This document shows, one piece after another, positions 46,435-54,254 of a stretch of DNA of 64,000 bases (positions are counted from its first letter, which is position 1; every line of letters starts with the position of its first letter). A program made the translations under genes and the position numbers. This stretch comes from Hymenobacter jejuensis (GTDB lineage: Bacteria > Bacteroidota > Bacteroidia > Cytophagales > Hymenobacteraceae): contig NZ_CP040896.1 in the NCBI RefSeq assembly GCF_006337165.1, positions 3,286,001 through 3,350,000 on the forward strand, read 5' to 3'. Below the pieces are notes generated by a model. The model was given only the letters and a program-made list of their open reading frames with translations. It was not told the DNA's origin and did no database searches.

Positions 46435-48294
46435 ATGGCTGCTAATATTCCAACTAATTCTCAAGTGCAAGGTGGCATCGGGGCAACTGAGCCACATACC
46501 GAGCATGATGAGCACCTTCATCACGACGAGCATCACGAGCAAAGTTTCCTGACTAAATACGTCTTCAGTCAGGATCATAAAGTGATCGCTAAGCAATTTC
46601 TGATTACTGGTATCTTCTGGGCAATTATTGGCGGTACTCTCTCGAGCTTGTTCCGTGTTCAATTAGGTTGGCCTGAAGCTACAATGGAGTGGTTGACTCC
46701 TGTGTTGGGCAAATGGGTAGAAGCAGGGAAACTTAATCCTGAGTTTTACCTAGCTCTTGTAACCATGCACGGCACTATTATGGTGTTTTTCGTGCTAACG
46801 GCAGGTTTATCCGGTACTTTCTCCAACTTCCTGATTCCATTGCAGGTAGGCGCAAGGGATATGGCATCGGGTTTTATGAACATGCTTTCATACTGGTTTT
46901 TCTTCATATCCAGCATGATCATGTTTTTATCTCTGTTTCTAGAGACTGGACCAGCTTCAGCCGGCTGGACAATTTATCCTCCGCTAAGCGCTTTGCCTCA
47001 GGCTATACCAGGCTCAGGAGCCGGTATGACTATGTGGCTGGTGAGCATGGCGTTGTTTATTGTTTCTCAGTTGTTGGGTGGTGTTAATTACATTACTACG
47101 GTTATTAACCTGCGCACCCGTGGCATGTCTATGTCAAAGTTGCCTTTGACTATCTGGGCATTCTTCCTGACAGCTGTGCTTGGATTGCTTGCTTTCCCTG
47201 TATTGTTTTCAGCTGCACTACTCCTGATTTTTGACCGCAGCTTCGGGACAAGTTTCTTCTTGTCGGACATATATATTGCTGGCCAAGCTCTGAATCATAC
47301 TGGCGGTAGCCCAATCCTGTTCCAGCACTTGTTCTGGTTCTTGGGTCACCCTGAGGTTTATATTGTGATCATGCCGGCAATGGGTATGGTATCCGAGATA
47401 TTAGCCACTAATGCTCGCAAACCAATCTTTGGCTATCGTGCTATGATTGGCTCTTTGATTGGCATCTCTTTGTTGTCTTTCGTGGTATGGGCTCACCATA
47501 TGTTTGTGACGGGCATGAATCCTTTCTTAGGATCGGTATTTATGTTCTTAACGCTCATCATTGCTGTCCCTTCCGCAGTTAAGACTTTCAACTGGATTGC
47601 AACGTTGTGGAGAGGCAATATTCGCTTTACCACAGCCATGATGTTCTCAATTGGCTTTGTATCTCTATTTATATCTGGTGGCTTGACCGGTATTATTCTC
47701 GGTAATGCAGCATTGGATATCCAGATGCACAATACATACTTTGTGGTAGCTCACTTCCACTTAGTGATGGGCAGCTCCGCATTCTTCGGCCTTTTCGCTG
47801 GTGTTTACCACTGGTTTCCGAAGATGTTTGGTCGCATGATGGATGAGAAGCTAGGTTATGTACATTTCTGGCTTACTTTCTTAGGGGTTTATCTGGTGTT
47901 CTTGCCAATGCACTACGTTGGTATTGCTGGATTCCCACGACGCTACTACGCTTGGACAAACTTTGATGCCTTCAGCCAGTTCGCTGATCTGAACAAGTTT
48001 ATTTCAATCTCTGCGATTCTAGCATTCTTTGGTCAGTTCGTATTCATCTTCAACTTCTTCTATAGCATCTTCCGCGGTCGTCGTGCTACCCAAAACCCAT
48101 GGCGTTCCTCGACTTTGGAATGGACTACTCCCGTTGTACCTGGGCACGGTAACTGGCCTGGTGCTATTCCTTCAGTATACCGCTGGCCTTACGATTACAG
48201 TAAGCCTGGTGCCGCAGAAGATTTTATTCCGCAAAACGTACCATACTCGCAAACGCAGTCATCGAATTTGCCTTACGAGCGTGATATGGAATAG
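46435..48294 (+). CDS. coxA: Cytochrome c oxidase subunit I (aa3-type, A1 class)
   Basis: 619 residues with twelve or more helices. Haem a/a3 and CuB ligands are visible: TMHGTIMVF, the H305-P-E-V-Y309 motif (His-Tyr crosslink pair), H354-H355 in WAHHMF, and HNTYFVVAHFHLVMG. E307 marks the A1 type, with a D-channel glutamate, so proton pumping is expected. An unusual histidine-rich N terminus (residues 21-34, seven His among Asp/Glu) precedes the first helix. Two terminator-like hairpins follow, ending the act-cox unit. Confidence 0.97.
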   Translation: MAANIPTNSQVQGGIGATEPHTEHDEHLHHDEHHEQSFLTKYVFSQDHKVIAKQFLITGIFWAIIGGTLSSLFRVQLGWPEATMEWLTPVLGKWVEAGKLNPEFYLALVTMHGTIMVFFVLTAGLSGTFSNFLIPLQVGARDMASGFMNMLSYWFFFISSMIMFLSLFLETGPASAGWTIYPPLSALPQAIPGSGAGMTMWLVSMALFIVSQLLGGVNYITTVINLRTRGMSMSKLPLTIWAFFLTAVLGLLAFPVLFSAALLLIFDRSFGTSFFLSDIYIAGQALNHTGGSPILFQHLFWFLGHPEVYIVIMPAMGMVSEILATNARKPIFGYRAMIGSLIGISLLSFVVWAHHMFVTGMNPFLGSVFMFLTLIIAVPSAVKTFNWIATLWRGNIRFTTAMMFSIGFVSLFISGGLTGIILGNAALDIQMHNTYFVVAHFHLVMGSSAFFGLFAGVYHWFPKMFGRMMDEKLGYVHFWLTFLGVYLVFLPMHYVGIAGFPRRYYAWTNFDAFSQFADLNKFISISAILAFFGQFVFIFNFFYSIFRGRRATQNPWRSSTLEWTTPVVPGHGNWPGAIPSVYRWPYDYSKPGAAEDFIPQNVPYSQTQSSNLPYERDME

Positions 48295-48321
48295 ACCGTA
48301 ATCTGCGGTTTGTTAGCAACA

Positions 48322-48349
48322 AGAGGCCGCTATGTACATAGCGGCCTCT
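48322..48349. terminator. Palindromic hairpin after coxA
   Basis: A perfect 13-bp inverted repeat (AGAGGCCGCTATG with its complement) around TA, with a T5 run a few bases later. A first terminator candidate of the act-cox operon. Confidence 0.65.
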
Positions 48350-48366
48350 CAGCTTTTTAAGAGACT

Positions 48367-48415
48367 AAAAGGAAATCTTCTGCTGGCGGCGCCAGACAGG
48401 ATTTCCTTTTTTTTT
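48367..48415 (+). terminator. Second terminator after coxA
   Basis: An A4-GGAAATC/GATTTCC-T stem enclosing a second stem CTGGC/GCCAG and ending in T9. A strong intrinsic terminator separating coxA from ctaA. Confidence 0.85.
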
Positions 48416-48469
48416 GAGCAAATGACTGCTGAAGCTTGTTGTTATACAAGCATGAAGTAACGAACGATA

Positions 48470-49549
48470 ATGGAAAAACCTTCATTCGTAAAACGCTTTC
48501 GTTTTATTGCAATTGCCACAGTAATAGCAGTTTATGTATTAATACTTGTTGGTGGTGTAGTAAGAAGTACTGGTTCAGGAATGGGATGTCCCGACTGGCC
48601 AAAGTGCTTCGGGGCGTGGGTGCCGCCTACTCAAATCAGCCAGTTGCCGGCTAATTACAAAGAAGTATATACTGCTAAGCGGGTAGAGAAGAACAAAAAG
48701 CTTGCTGCTACCTTGGAGAGGTTAGGCTTCAGGCAGGTAGCAGGTGATATCTTTTCTCACCCCAACCAATACATCGAAACCGATTTCAACCCAATTAAAA
48801 CCTGGATCGAATATGTTAATCGGCTAGTAGGAGCGCTAATTGGTGTACTAGTGTTTCTAACTGTCCTTTTTGCATTGCCGTATTGGCGAATCGACAGAAA
48901 AGTATTCTGGCTTTCATTTTGGTCCTTCCTATTAACTGGTGTCCAAGGCTGGTTGGGTTCATTAGTGGTTTCGACCAATTTGCTGCCTATAATGGTCACC
49001 ATACATATGGGTTTGGCATTGCTTATTGTTGCTATGCTAATTTATGCTGTCAGCAGGTCGCAGCGAGAATATGTGCAGGACAGCCCTGGTGCAGTAACTG
49101 CTGGTCTGATGCCTTGGCTATGGCTAGTTACACTGCTAACCTTTATTCAAATTGTACTCGGAACTCAGGTGCGGGAACAAGTTGATATAGTGTCATTTAC
49201 GAACAACTATGTCAACCGCGAGCACTGGATTGAGGAGTTAGGCAGTATTTTTCGATTCCACCGTACTTTATCTGCTTTACTGTTGTTTGTCAATGTATAT
49301 GTTGCTTACAGGCTCTACTTACAGCCTTCAAAAAAGCTGCATCAATACGCAACCACAGGATTAGCTCTGCTTGGATTAGAGCTCGTTGCAGGTGTGACGC
49401 TGGCCGCCTTTTCGTTGCCGCCCTTAGTGCAACCTGTTCATCTCACCGTCGCGACGTTGATATTCGGCATCCAGTTTTTAACGATCATCACTTATCGCCA
49501 GCAGGTGAAATCGGATGCAAAGAAGACTTATCCGACCGTTGTTGCGTAA
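48470..49549 (+). CDS. ctaA: Haem A synthase (CtaA/COX15)
   Basis: 359 residues with about eight helices. It oxidises the C8 methyl of haem O to the formyl of haem A for the aa3 oxidase. Landmarks are VRSTGSGMGCPDWPKCFG near the N terminus, EYVNRLVGALIG, IHMGLALLIV and FRFHRTLSALL (haem-ligand histidines). It is transcribed separately from coxA by position, after two terminators. Its stop TAA is also the TA of a likely ctaB promoter. Confidence 0.96.
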   Translation: MEKPSFVKRFRFIAIATVIAVYVLILVGGVVRSTGSGMGCPDWPKCFGAWVPPTQISQLPANYKEVYTAKRVEKNKKLAATLERLGFRQVAGDIFSHPNQYIETDFNPIKTWIEYVNRLVGALIGVLVFLTVLFALPYWRIDRKVFWLSFWSFLLTGVQGWLGSLVVSTNLLPIMVTIHMGLALLIVAMLIYAVSRSQREYVQDSPGAVTAGLMPWLWLVTLLTFIQIVLGTQVREQVDIVSFTNNYVNREHWIEELGSIFRFHRTLSALLLFVNVYVAYRLYLQPSKKLHQYATTGLALLGLELVAGVTLAAFSLPPLVQPVHLTVATLIFGIQFLTIITYRQQVKSDAKKTYPTVVA

Positions 49550-49554
49550 CTTTG
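49547..49554 (+). promoter_or_regulatory. Candidate -7 element of ctaB, overlapping the ctaA stop
   Basis: TAACTTTG matches TAnnTTTG and includes the ctaA TAA. The ctaB ATG is at 49602, giving a leader of about 40 bases. It may drive ctaB and the downstream cox genes independently of ctaA. Confidence 0.45.
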
Positions 49555-49601
49555 CGGCCCCGTTTGGACCCGATCCTTCGGGAGTTTTGTTTTTCGTATT
49601 G

Positions 49602-50453
49602 ATGACTAAAGCGAAGGCTTATTTTCAGTTGCTGAAATTCCGGTTGTCCCTGACTGTCTCTTTTTCGAGTGCAATCGGGTACTTACTAGGAGCACACGAG
49701 TTGAATTGGGGCCGGGCCTTATTGGTGTTGTTGGGTGGCCTCGCCGTTACCGGCTCTGCCAACACTATCAACCAGATTCATGAGATCGATCTCGACAAGC
49801 TCATGAAGCGCACGGCCAAACGTCCGTTGCCGATGGGAGTTCTTAGTACAACCGAGGCTTGGGTGTATGCCGTTTTGTTGGGCGCGTTTGGTTTACTGCT
49901 GCTAGGGTACTTTTTTAACCCTCTGACGGCTGCTTTATCGCTGTTATCGTTAATTCTTTACGGGTTCATTTACACCCCCTTAAAGACCATTTCTCCTATC
50001 TGCGTTGCAGTAGGAGCCATCCCAGGCGGGATGCCTCCCTTGATTGGATGGGTGGCCGCAACAGGAGTGCTGGGAGTAGAGGCCTGGATTCTTTTCGGGA
50101 TTCAGTTTATGTGGCAATTCCCGCACTTTTGGGCTATCGCGTGGGTTTTAGATGAGGATTATAAGAAGGCTGGCTTCAAAATGCTGCCTACACCTGGCGG
50201 GCGCGATTTGCGTACTGCATTCCAGATCATGACGTACACATTGCTGCTAATCCCGCTGAGTTTGTTGCCTTTGCAGTTTGGGATGACTGGCAAAACTTCG
50301 GCATTGATTGCGGTGGTCTGTGGCGTGTTGTTTTTGATGCAGACTTTCTATTTGATGCGTACCTGCACTAAAAAAGCTGCCATGCGCATCATGTTTGGCT
50401 CATTCCTGTACCTGCCGATCGTTCAGATCGCGCTGGTGTTTGATAAACTGTAA
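49602..50453 (+). CDS. ctaB: Protohaem IX farnesyltransferase (haem O synthase)
   Basis: 283 residues from the ATG at 49602; the frame is open into the end of ctaA, but that part is not protein-like and contains the promoter. A UbiA-type prenyltransferase that farnesylates haem B to haem O. The allyl-diphosphate/Mg motif is NTINQIHEIDLDKLMKRTAKRPLP; the second acidic region is WVLDEDYKKAGFKMLP. About nine helices. Nine bases separate it from the next cox gene. Confidence 0.96.
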   Translation: MTKAKAYFQLLKFRLSLTVSFSSAIGYLLGAHELNWGRALLVLLGGLAVTGSANTINQIHEIDLDKLMKRTAKRPLPMGVLSTTEAWVYAVLLGAFGLLLLGYFFNPLTAALSLLSLILYGFIYTPLKTISPICVAVGAIPGGMPPLIGWVAATGVLGVEAWILFGIQFMWQFPHFWAIAWVLDEDYKKAGFKMLPTPGGRDLRTAFQIMTYTLLLIPLSLLPLQFGMTGKTSALIAVVCGVLFLMQTFYLMRTCTKKAAMRIMFGSFLYLPIVQIALVFDKL

Positions 50454-50462
50454 CTGTTCAGT

Positions 50463-51050
50463 ATGAATACCCCTGACATTTTGAAAGATAAAGAACCAGC
50501 CATTGCCACGCATCCCGCGCGGCTGCTGCTGTTCTTGCTGATGATCAGCATCTTCATGATTTTTGCTGCCTACACCAGCGCCTATATTGTGCGACGGGAA
50601 GAAGGAAACTGGCTAGAGTTTGCTCTGCCCAATACCCTGCTACTCAATACTGTCGTAATTATCCTGAGTTCTGTTGCGATGCAATGGGGCTACTTGGCCG
50701 CACGTCGTGATAACATCAAGCAAGTTCAGCTAGGAGTAGGGCTGGCCTTGCTACTGGGTATTGTGTTCCTATACGGGCAGTGGCACGTGTGGGGGCAATT
50801 GGTAGAAAACAAGATTTTTTTTGGTGGTGTCGATGCTAATCCTTCGGGCTCCTTCGTATACGTGCTGACGGGCGTACACGCCTTTCACCTTATTACCGGC
50901 CTGATTTTCTTGTGGATTGTGTTGCGGAAGAGCTTGCGCTTTGAAGTGCATTCCCGGCAAATGCTTTCCATTGGCAACGCTACCATTTACTGGCACTACC
51001 TCAGCGCGCTTTGGTTGTACCTGTATTTGTTCCTACTTTTGAACAACTAG
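50463..51050 (+). CDS. Cytochrome c oxidase subunit III-like protein, short form
   Basis: 195 residues with five helices, resembling the C-terminal five-helix part of subunit III (DANPSGSFVYVLTGVHAFHLITG, NATIYWHYLSALWLYLYLFL). It lies 22 bases before a longer subunit III. Two subunit-III-like genes in a row are seen in other Bacteroidota; one may stabilise the ACIII-oxidase supercomplex. Confidence 0.88.
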   Translation: MNTPDILKDKEPAIATHPARLLLFLLMISIFMIFAAYTSAYIVRREEGNWLEFALPNTLLLNTVVIILSSVAMQWGYLAARRDNIKQVQLGVGLALLLGIVFLYGQWHVWGQLVENKIFFGGVDANPSGSFVYVLTGVHAFHLITGLIFLWIVLRKSLRFEVHSRQMLSIGNATIYWHYLSALWLYLYLFLLLNN

Positions 51051-51072
51051 ATTTCGTTTTTACCTGCACGCT

Positions 51073-51846
51073 ATGTCCACCACTTCCACGACACAGACTG
51101 TCCACTCGACCGCTACGCTTGAAAAGCCGCGCACCGGCACATGGGACGGGGGAAACGAACCGTTCAAAGCAAGCTACGGCAAGCTCATGATGTGGTTCTT
51201 TCTGCTGTCGGATGCTTTCACGTTCGCAGCATTCCTAACCACTTATGGCCTTATCCGTCACCGCCACATGGCGTTTACAGGTGAGGAAGAAGCATTCAAG
51301 TTTTCCAGCGCTTACTGGCCCATTCCGGATAAGGTATTTAATGCTTTTCCTGGGTTCCACGGTGTAAACCTGCCGCTAGCCTTCGTGGCCTTGATGACGA
51401 TGATCCTCATCTTCAGCTCCGTAACCATGGTACTAGCCGTGGAAGCAGGACACCGCATGGACAAGCGCGATGTGCAGAAATGGTTACTGTGGACCATTCT
51501 TTTTGGTGCCACTTTCTTGAGCTCGCAAGCATGGGAGTGGTCGCACTTTATCGGCGGGACAGAAGAAGGTACTCGCATGGCTGATGGTACTGTCTTCCAT
51601 GGCGCTAACCTGGCCATGAACCAATACGGCCCCGTACTCTTTGCCGACCTTTTCTTCTTTATTACAGGTTTCCATGGTACCCACGTTTTCAGCGGGGTGT
51701 GCTTGTTGGTTTGGGCTTTCATCGCCACCACCAATGGTACCTTCGAAAAACGTGGCCACTACGAAATGATAGAGAAGATCGGCCTTTACTGGCACTTTGT
51801 AGATCTGGTTTGGGTATTCGTGTTCACTTTCTTTTACCTCGTTTAA
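51073..51846 (+). CDS. coxC: Cytochrome c oxidase subunit III
   Basis: 257 residues. GKLMMWFFLLSDAFTFAAFL, SSQAWEWSHFI, FFFITGFHGTHVFSGVCLLVW and GLYWHFVDLVWVFVFTFFYLV are diagnostic of subunit III, including the conserved acidic and histidine positions. Structural/stability subunit of the aa3 oxidase. A 90-base gap with a hairpin separates it from subunit IV. Confidence 0.95.
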   Translation: MSTTSTTQTVHSTATLEKPRTGTWDGGNEPFKASYGKLMMWFFLLSDAFTFAAFLTTYGLIRHRHMAFTGEEEAFKFSSAYWPIPDKVFNAFPGFHGVNLPLAFVALMTMILIFSSVTMVLAVEAGHRMDKRDVQKWLLWTILFGATFLSSQAWEWSHFIGGTEEGTRMADGTVFHGANLAMNQYGPVLFADLFFFITGFHGTHVFSGVCLLVWAFIATTNGTFEKRGHYEMIEKIGLYWHFVDLVWVFVFTFFYLV

Positions 51847-51857
51847 TTGTCAAACTA

Positions 51858-51899
51858 ATTATCAGATGACGACCTTTTATTGGGTAATTATCTGATAAT
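51858..51899 (+). other. Hairpin between coxC and the subunit IV gene
   Basis: A perfect 10-bp stem ATTATCAGAT/ATCTGATAAT around a 22-base loop, A/T-rich with no T-run. A possible RNA-processing site. Confidence 0.4.
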
Positions 51900-51936
51900 C
51901 AACGAGTTGGCTTTAAATATTTTAACCATTCACTAA

Positions 51937-52278
51937 ATGGCTCAGCACGCATCTAATCAGCCCACGCAGGTAGGGGAAATTCCAAAACCAGTAACAGCTT
52001 GGATCTGGAAAACCTTCTTCGTATTGGTCGGTATCACTGCATTGGAGTTCGTTTTCGTGTTCACGATGCACGCAAGCACCCTCCGCAATAGCATTTTCAT
52101 CATCCTTACAATTTTTAAAGCCTTCTTCATCGTTGGAGAATTCATGCACTTAAAGCATGAAACCAAAGGGCTTATCTGGACGATTTTGATTCCGATGGCC
52201 CTGTTGATCTGGCTACTTGTTGCCCTGATTACGGAAGGCTCTTACCTCGGTGAGGTAATTCATAACGCATTTCAATAA
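51937..52278 (+). CDS. Cytochrome c oxidase subunit IV-like membrane protein
   Basis: 113 residues with three helices, matching the small 'cytochrome C oxidase subunit IV' family of bacterial caa3/aa3 oxidases (FVFTMHASTLRNSIFIILTIFKAFFIVGEFMHLKHE). Likely an assembly or stability subunit. Followed by the SCO gene after 3 bases. Confidence 0.87.
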   Translation: MAQHASNQPTQVGEIPKPVTAWIWKTFFVLVGITALEFVFVFTMHASTLRNSIFIILTIFKAFFIVGEFMHLKHETKGLIWTILIPMALLIWLLVALITEGSYLGEVIHNAFQ

Positions 52279-52281
52279 TCG

Positions 52282-52956
52282 ATGAGGCCCAAACAAACTT
52301 TGGTTTTGGGCCTCATCCTTTTGGTGCCAGTCTTAGCCTTTCTGTTTCTGAAGAGCTTTGGTTCCAACAGTTTCGCGCTTCGCACTTACCTGCCCGATCG
52401 TGTTGATTCAACGCAGATAGGGGAGAAGTGGAAGCGCGATACTGTTTTTCATCAGGTAGCTGACTTTATCCTGCAATCGCAATCGGGCCGCACGACTACG
52501 CAGAAAGACTTGAACGGCAGCCTGTACGTCGCAAGCTTTTTCTACACAACCTGCGCAGGCGCCTGCCCCCAGATGAACAACCAGTTGGCTCGGGTTCAGG
52601 AAAAGTTTCGGCACGAACCACGTGTAAAGTTGGTTTCGTACACCGTTGATCCGGTACATGATTCTGCTGCTGTGCTGGAGCGCTATTCAGAGCAGTACGG
52701 CGCTATTGCCGGTAAGTGGTATTTTCTTACTGGCAACAAATCAGCGATCTACCAGTTAGCTACGCGAGAGTTTCGCTTGCCGCCTCCCACGGGAGAAGCG
52801 CCTGGGCTGGTGCACAGTCAGCAATTATTCCTCGTAGACCGCGACAAACATGTCCGAGGAATCTATGATGGTACTGACACACGGGAGATCGAGCGGCTCA
52901 TCACCGAAATCAGCATCCTGCTTTATACCTATGACCACAACAAATCCGGTACTTGA
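52282..52956 (+). CDS. SCO1/SenC-family copper chaperone
   Basis: 224 residues anchored by one N-terminal helix (about 7-24). The thioredoxin-like domain has C91-A-G-A-C95 (CxxxC) and H178 in GLVHSQQLF, the copper ligands of SCO proteins. It delivers copper to, or reduces, the CuA site of CoxB. The position inside the oxidase gene cluster supports this. Its end overlaps the DUF420 gene by 26 bases. Confidence 0.93.
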   Translation: MRPKQTLVLGLILLVPVLAFLFLKSFGSNSFALRTYLPDRVDSTQIGEKWKRDTVFHQVADFILQSQSGRTTTQKDLNGSLYVASFFYTTCAGACPQMNNQLARVQEKFRHEPRVKLVSYTVDPVHDSAAVLERYSEQYGAIAGKWYFLTGNKSAIYQLATREFRLPPPTGEAPGLVHSQQLFLVDRDKHVRGIYDGTDTREIERLITEISILLYTYDHNKSGT

Positions 52957-53485
52957 TCCGGGCAAGCAGACGAAGTACAAAGTCATCATGGGGGCGCTGG
53001 CGGCCGTAATACCGCTTGCAGTAGCTGTCTTGTATTTTTGGCCAGGATCATTTCGAATTCCGGGCGCTGAAGTTAAAATGCTGCCGGCTGTCAATGCCGT
53101 CTTAAATTCGCTGACTGCAGTTTTCCTCCTGTTAGGATATTATTTCATCCGCCGCAAAGAGGTCGCTAAGCACCGTGCGATGATGGGGGTTGCCTTCATC
53201 TTGGGATCAATTTTTCTGGTTTCCTATGTGGCGTACCACTCCCAAGGCATTGTCACCAAATTCGGTGGGGAAGGCTTCATCAGAACAGTTTATTACTTCA
53301 TCCTGATTACGCACATTTTGCTTGCTGCTGTCACGGTTGGCTTAGTGTTGTTTACTTTGTATTTTGCTCTAACACAGCAGTTTGCAAAGCACCGCAGGAT
53401 TGCCCGCTGGACTTTCCCCGTGTGGCTGTATGTATCGGTGACGGGCGTGGTAGTTTACCTGATGATTGCGCCTTACTACGTGTAA
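52931..53485 (+). CDS. DUF420 membrane protein (CtaM-like)
   Basis: 184 residues from the ATG at 52931 (MTTTNPVLDPGKQ); upstream alternatives are inside the SCO coding region. About five helices with LPAVNAVLNSLTAVFLLLGY and HRAMM, typical of DUF420. In Gram-positive bacteria CtaM, a DUF420 protein, is needed to assemble haem-A oxidases; the gene's place here fits such a role. Overlap with the SCO gene indicates translational coupling. Confidence 0.85.
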   Translation: MTTTNPVLDPGKQTKYKVIMGALAAVIPLAVAVLYFWPGSFRIPGAEVKMLPAVNAVLNSLTAVFLLLGYYFIRRKEVAKHRAMMGVAFILGSIFLVSYVAYHSQGIVTKFGGEGFIRTVYYFILITHILLAAVTVGLVLFTLYFALTQQFAKHRRIARWTFPVWLYVSVTGVVVYLMIAPYYV

Positions 53486-53524
53486 GCCCAGGAAACTTTG
53501 TTGAATTCAGGCTGTTAGATAAAT

Positions 53525-53770
53525 ATGAAAAAGGTTTTTGCATCCGGGTTCTTGCTGCTGTTATTGAGCGTGTTGCTTAGCATAGCTCCAATAGCTGCCC
53601 AAGCGCAATGCACCATGTGCAAGACGCAGGTAGAATCGGCGCGGACCGAAAAGGATGCCGCCGACTACACGGGGTTGAACAAGGGCATCGTTTATCTGAT
53701 GACCATCCCTTATCTGCTAATGGGTGCAGTAGGTTTCTTCTGGTATCGGCACAGCCACCAGAAGAAATAG
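53525..53770 (+). CDS. Small exported cysteine-containing protein
   Basis: 81 residues: signal peptide (ending about AQA, residue 27), then CTMCKTQVESAR, then one membrane helix (about 57-75, IVYLMTIPYLLMGAVGFFWY) and a basic tail. The CxxC directly after the signal suggests metal or haem/copper handling or thiol chemistry at the outer face of the inner membrane. It is 39 bases after DUF420 and overlaps the DUF983 start by one base, so it likely belongs to the oxidase assembly set. Function unknown. Confidence 0.75.
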   Translation: MKKVFASGFLLLLLSVLLSIAPIAAQAQCTMCKTQVESARTEKDAADYTGLNKGIVYLMTIPYLLMGAVGFFWYRHSHQKK

Positions 53771-54177
53771 TGGGCTCAAGCCCTCGCTCGGCCCTCTTAG
53801 CCCTCGTGGCGCTGCGGTGTCCAAGATGCCGGCGTGGCCCGTTGTTTCGGTACTCGGTCTGGAACCTTGCCAAGTTCGACGACATGTACGAGACGTGCAG
53901 CGTATGCGGCCAGCACTACGAGCCGGAAGTAGGCTTCTATTGGGGCGCGATGTACGTGAGCTATGGCTTCTCAGTAGGCATCGTTGTATTAACGGGCATC
54001 GGACTCTATTTCCTGGCAGGCGATCCCCCGGTTTGGGTGTACGTGACCACGGTAGCGGCAGTCGTACTGTTGCTGACCCCAATGATGTTTCGCTATGCCC
54101 GCGCAGTGATGCTTTACTTGTTTGGAGGCATCGATTATGATCTATCCCTAGCCAGAGAGCCTTCCTTGGAAGCGTAA
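53770..54177 (+). CDS. DUF983 zinc-ribbon membrane protein
   Basis: 135 residues from a GTG overlapping the previous TAG (TAGTG). CPRCRRGPLF and CSVCGQHYEPEVGFYWGAMYVSY make the DUF983 zinc-ribbon signature, followed by two helices. DUF983 genes commonly sit near cytochrome oxidase genes; the role is not established. Last gene of the oxidase cluster before a terminator. Confidence 0.88.
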   Translation: MGSSPRSALLALVALRCPRCRRGPLFRYSVWNLAKFDDMYETCSVCGQHYEPEVGFYWGAMYVSYGFSVGIVVLTGIGLYFLAGDPPVWVYVTTVAAVVLLLTPMMFRYARAVMLYLFGGIDYDLSLAREPSLEA

Positions 54178-54196
54178 CGCTTTGGTCGTGAATAGG

Positions 54197-54222
54197 AAAT
54201 GCCGCCGAATGGCGGCATTTTT
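54197..54222 (+). terminator. Terminator after the oxidase cluster
   Basis: An AATGCCGCC/GGCGGCATT stem with a GAAT loop, then T-run. Confidence 0.85.
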
Positions 54223-54254
54223 GTTAGAAGCCTATATCTCGGTCCGCTGCGGCG

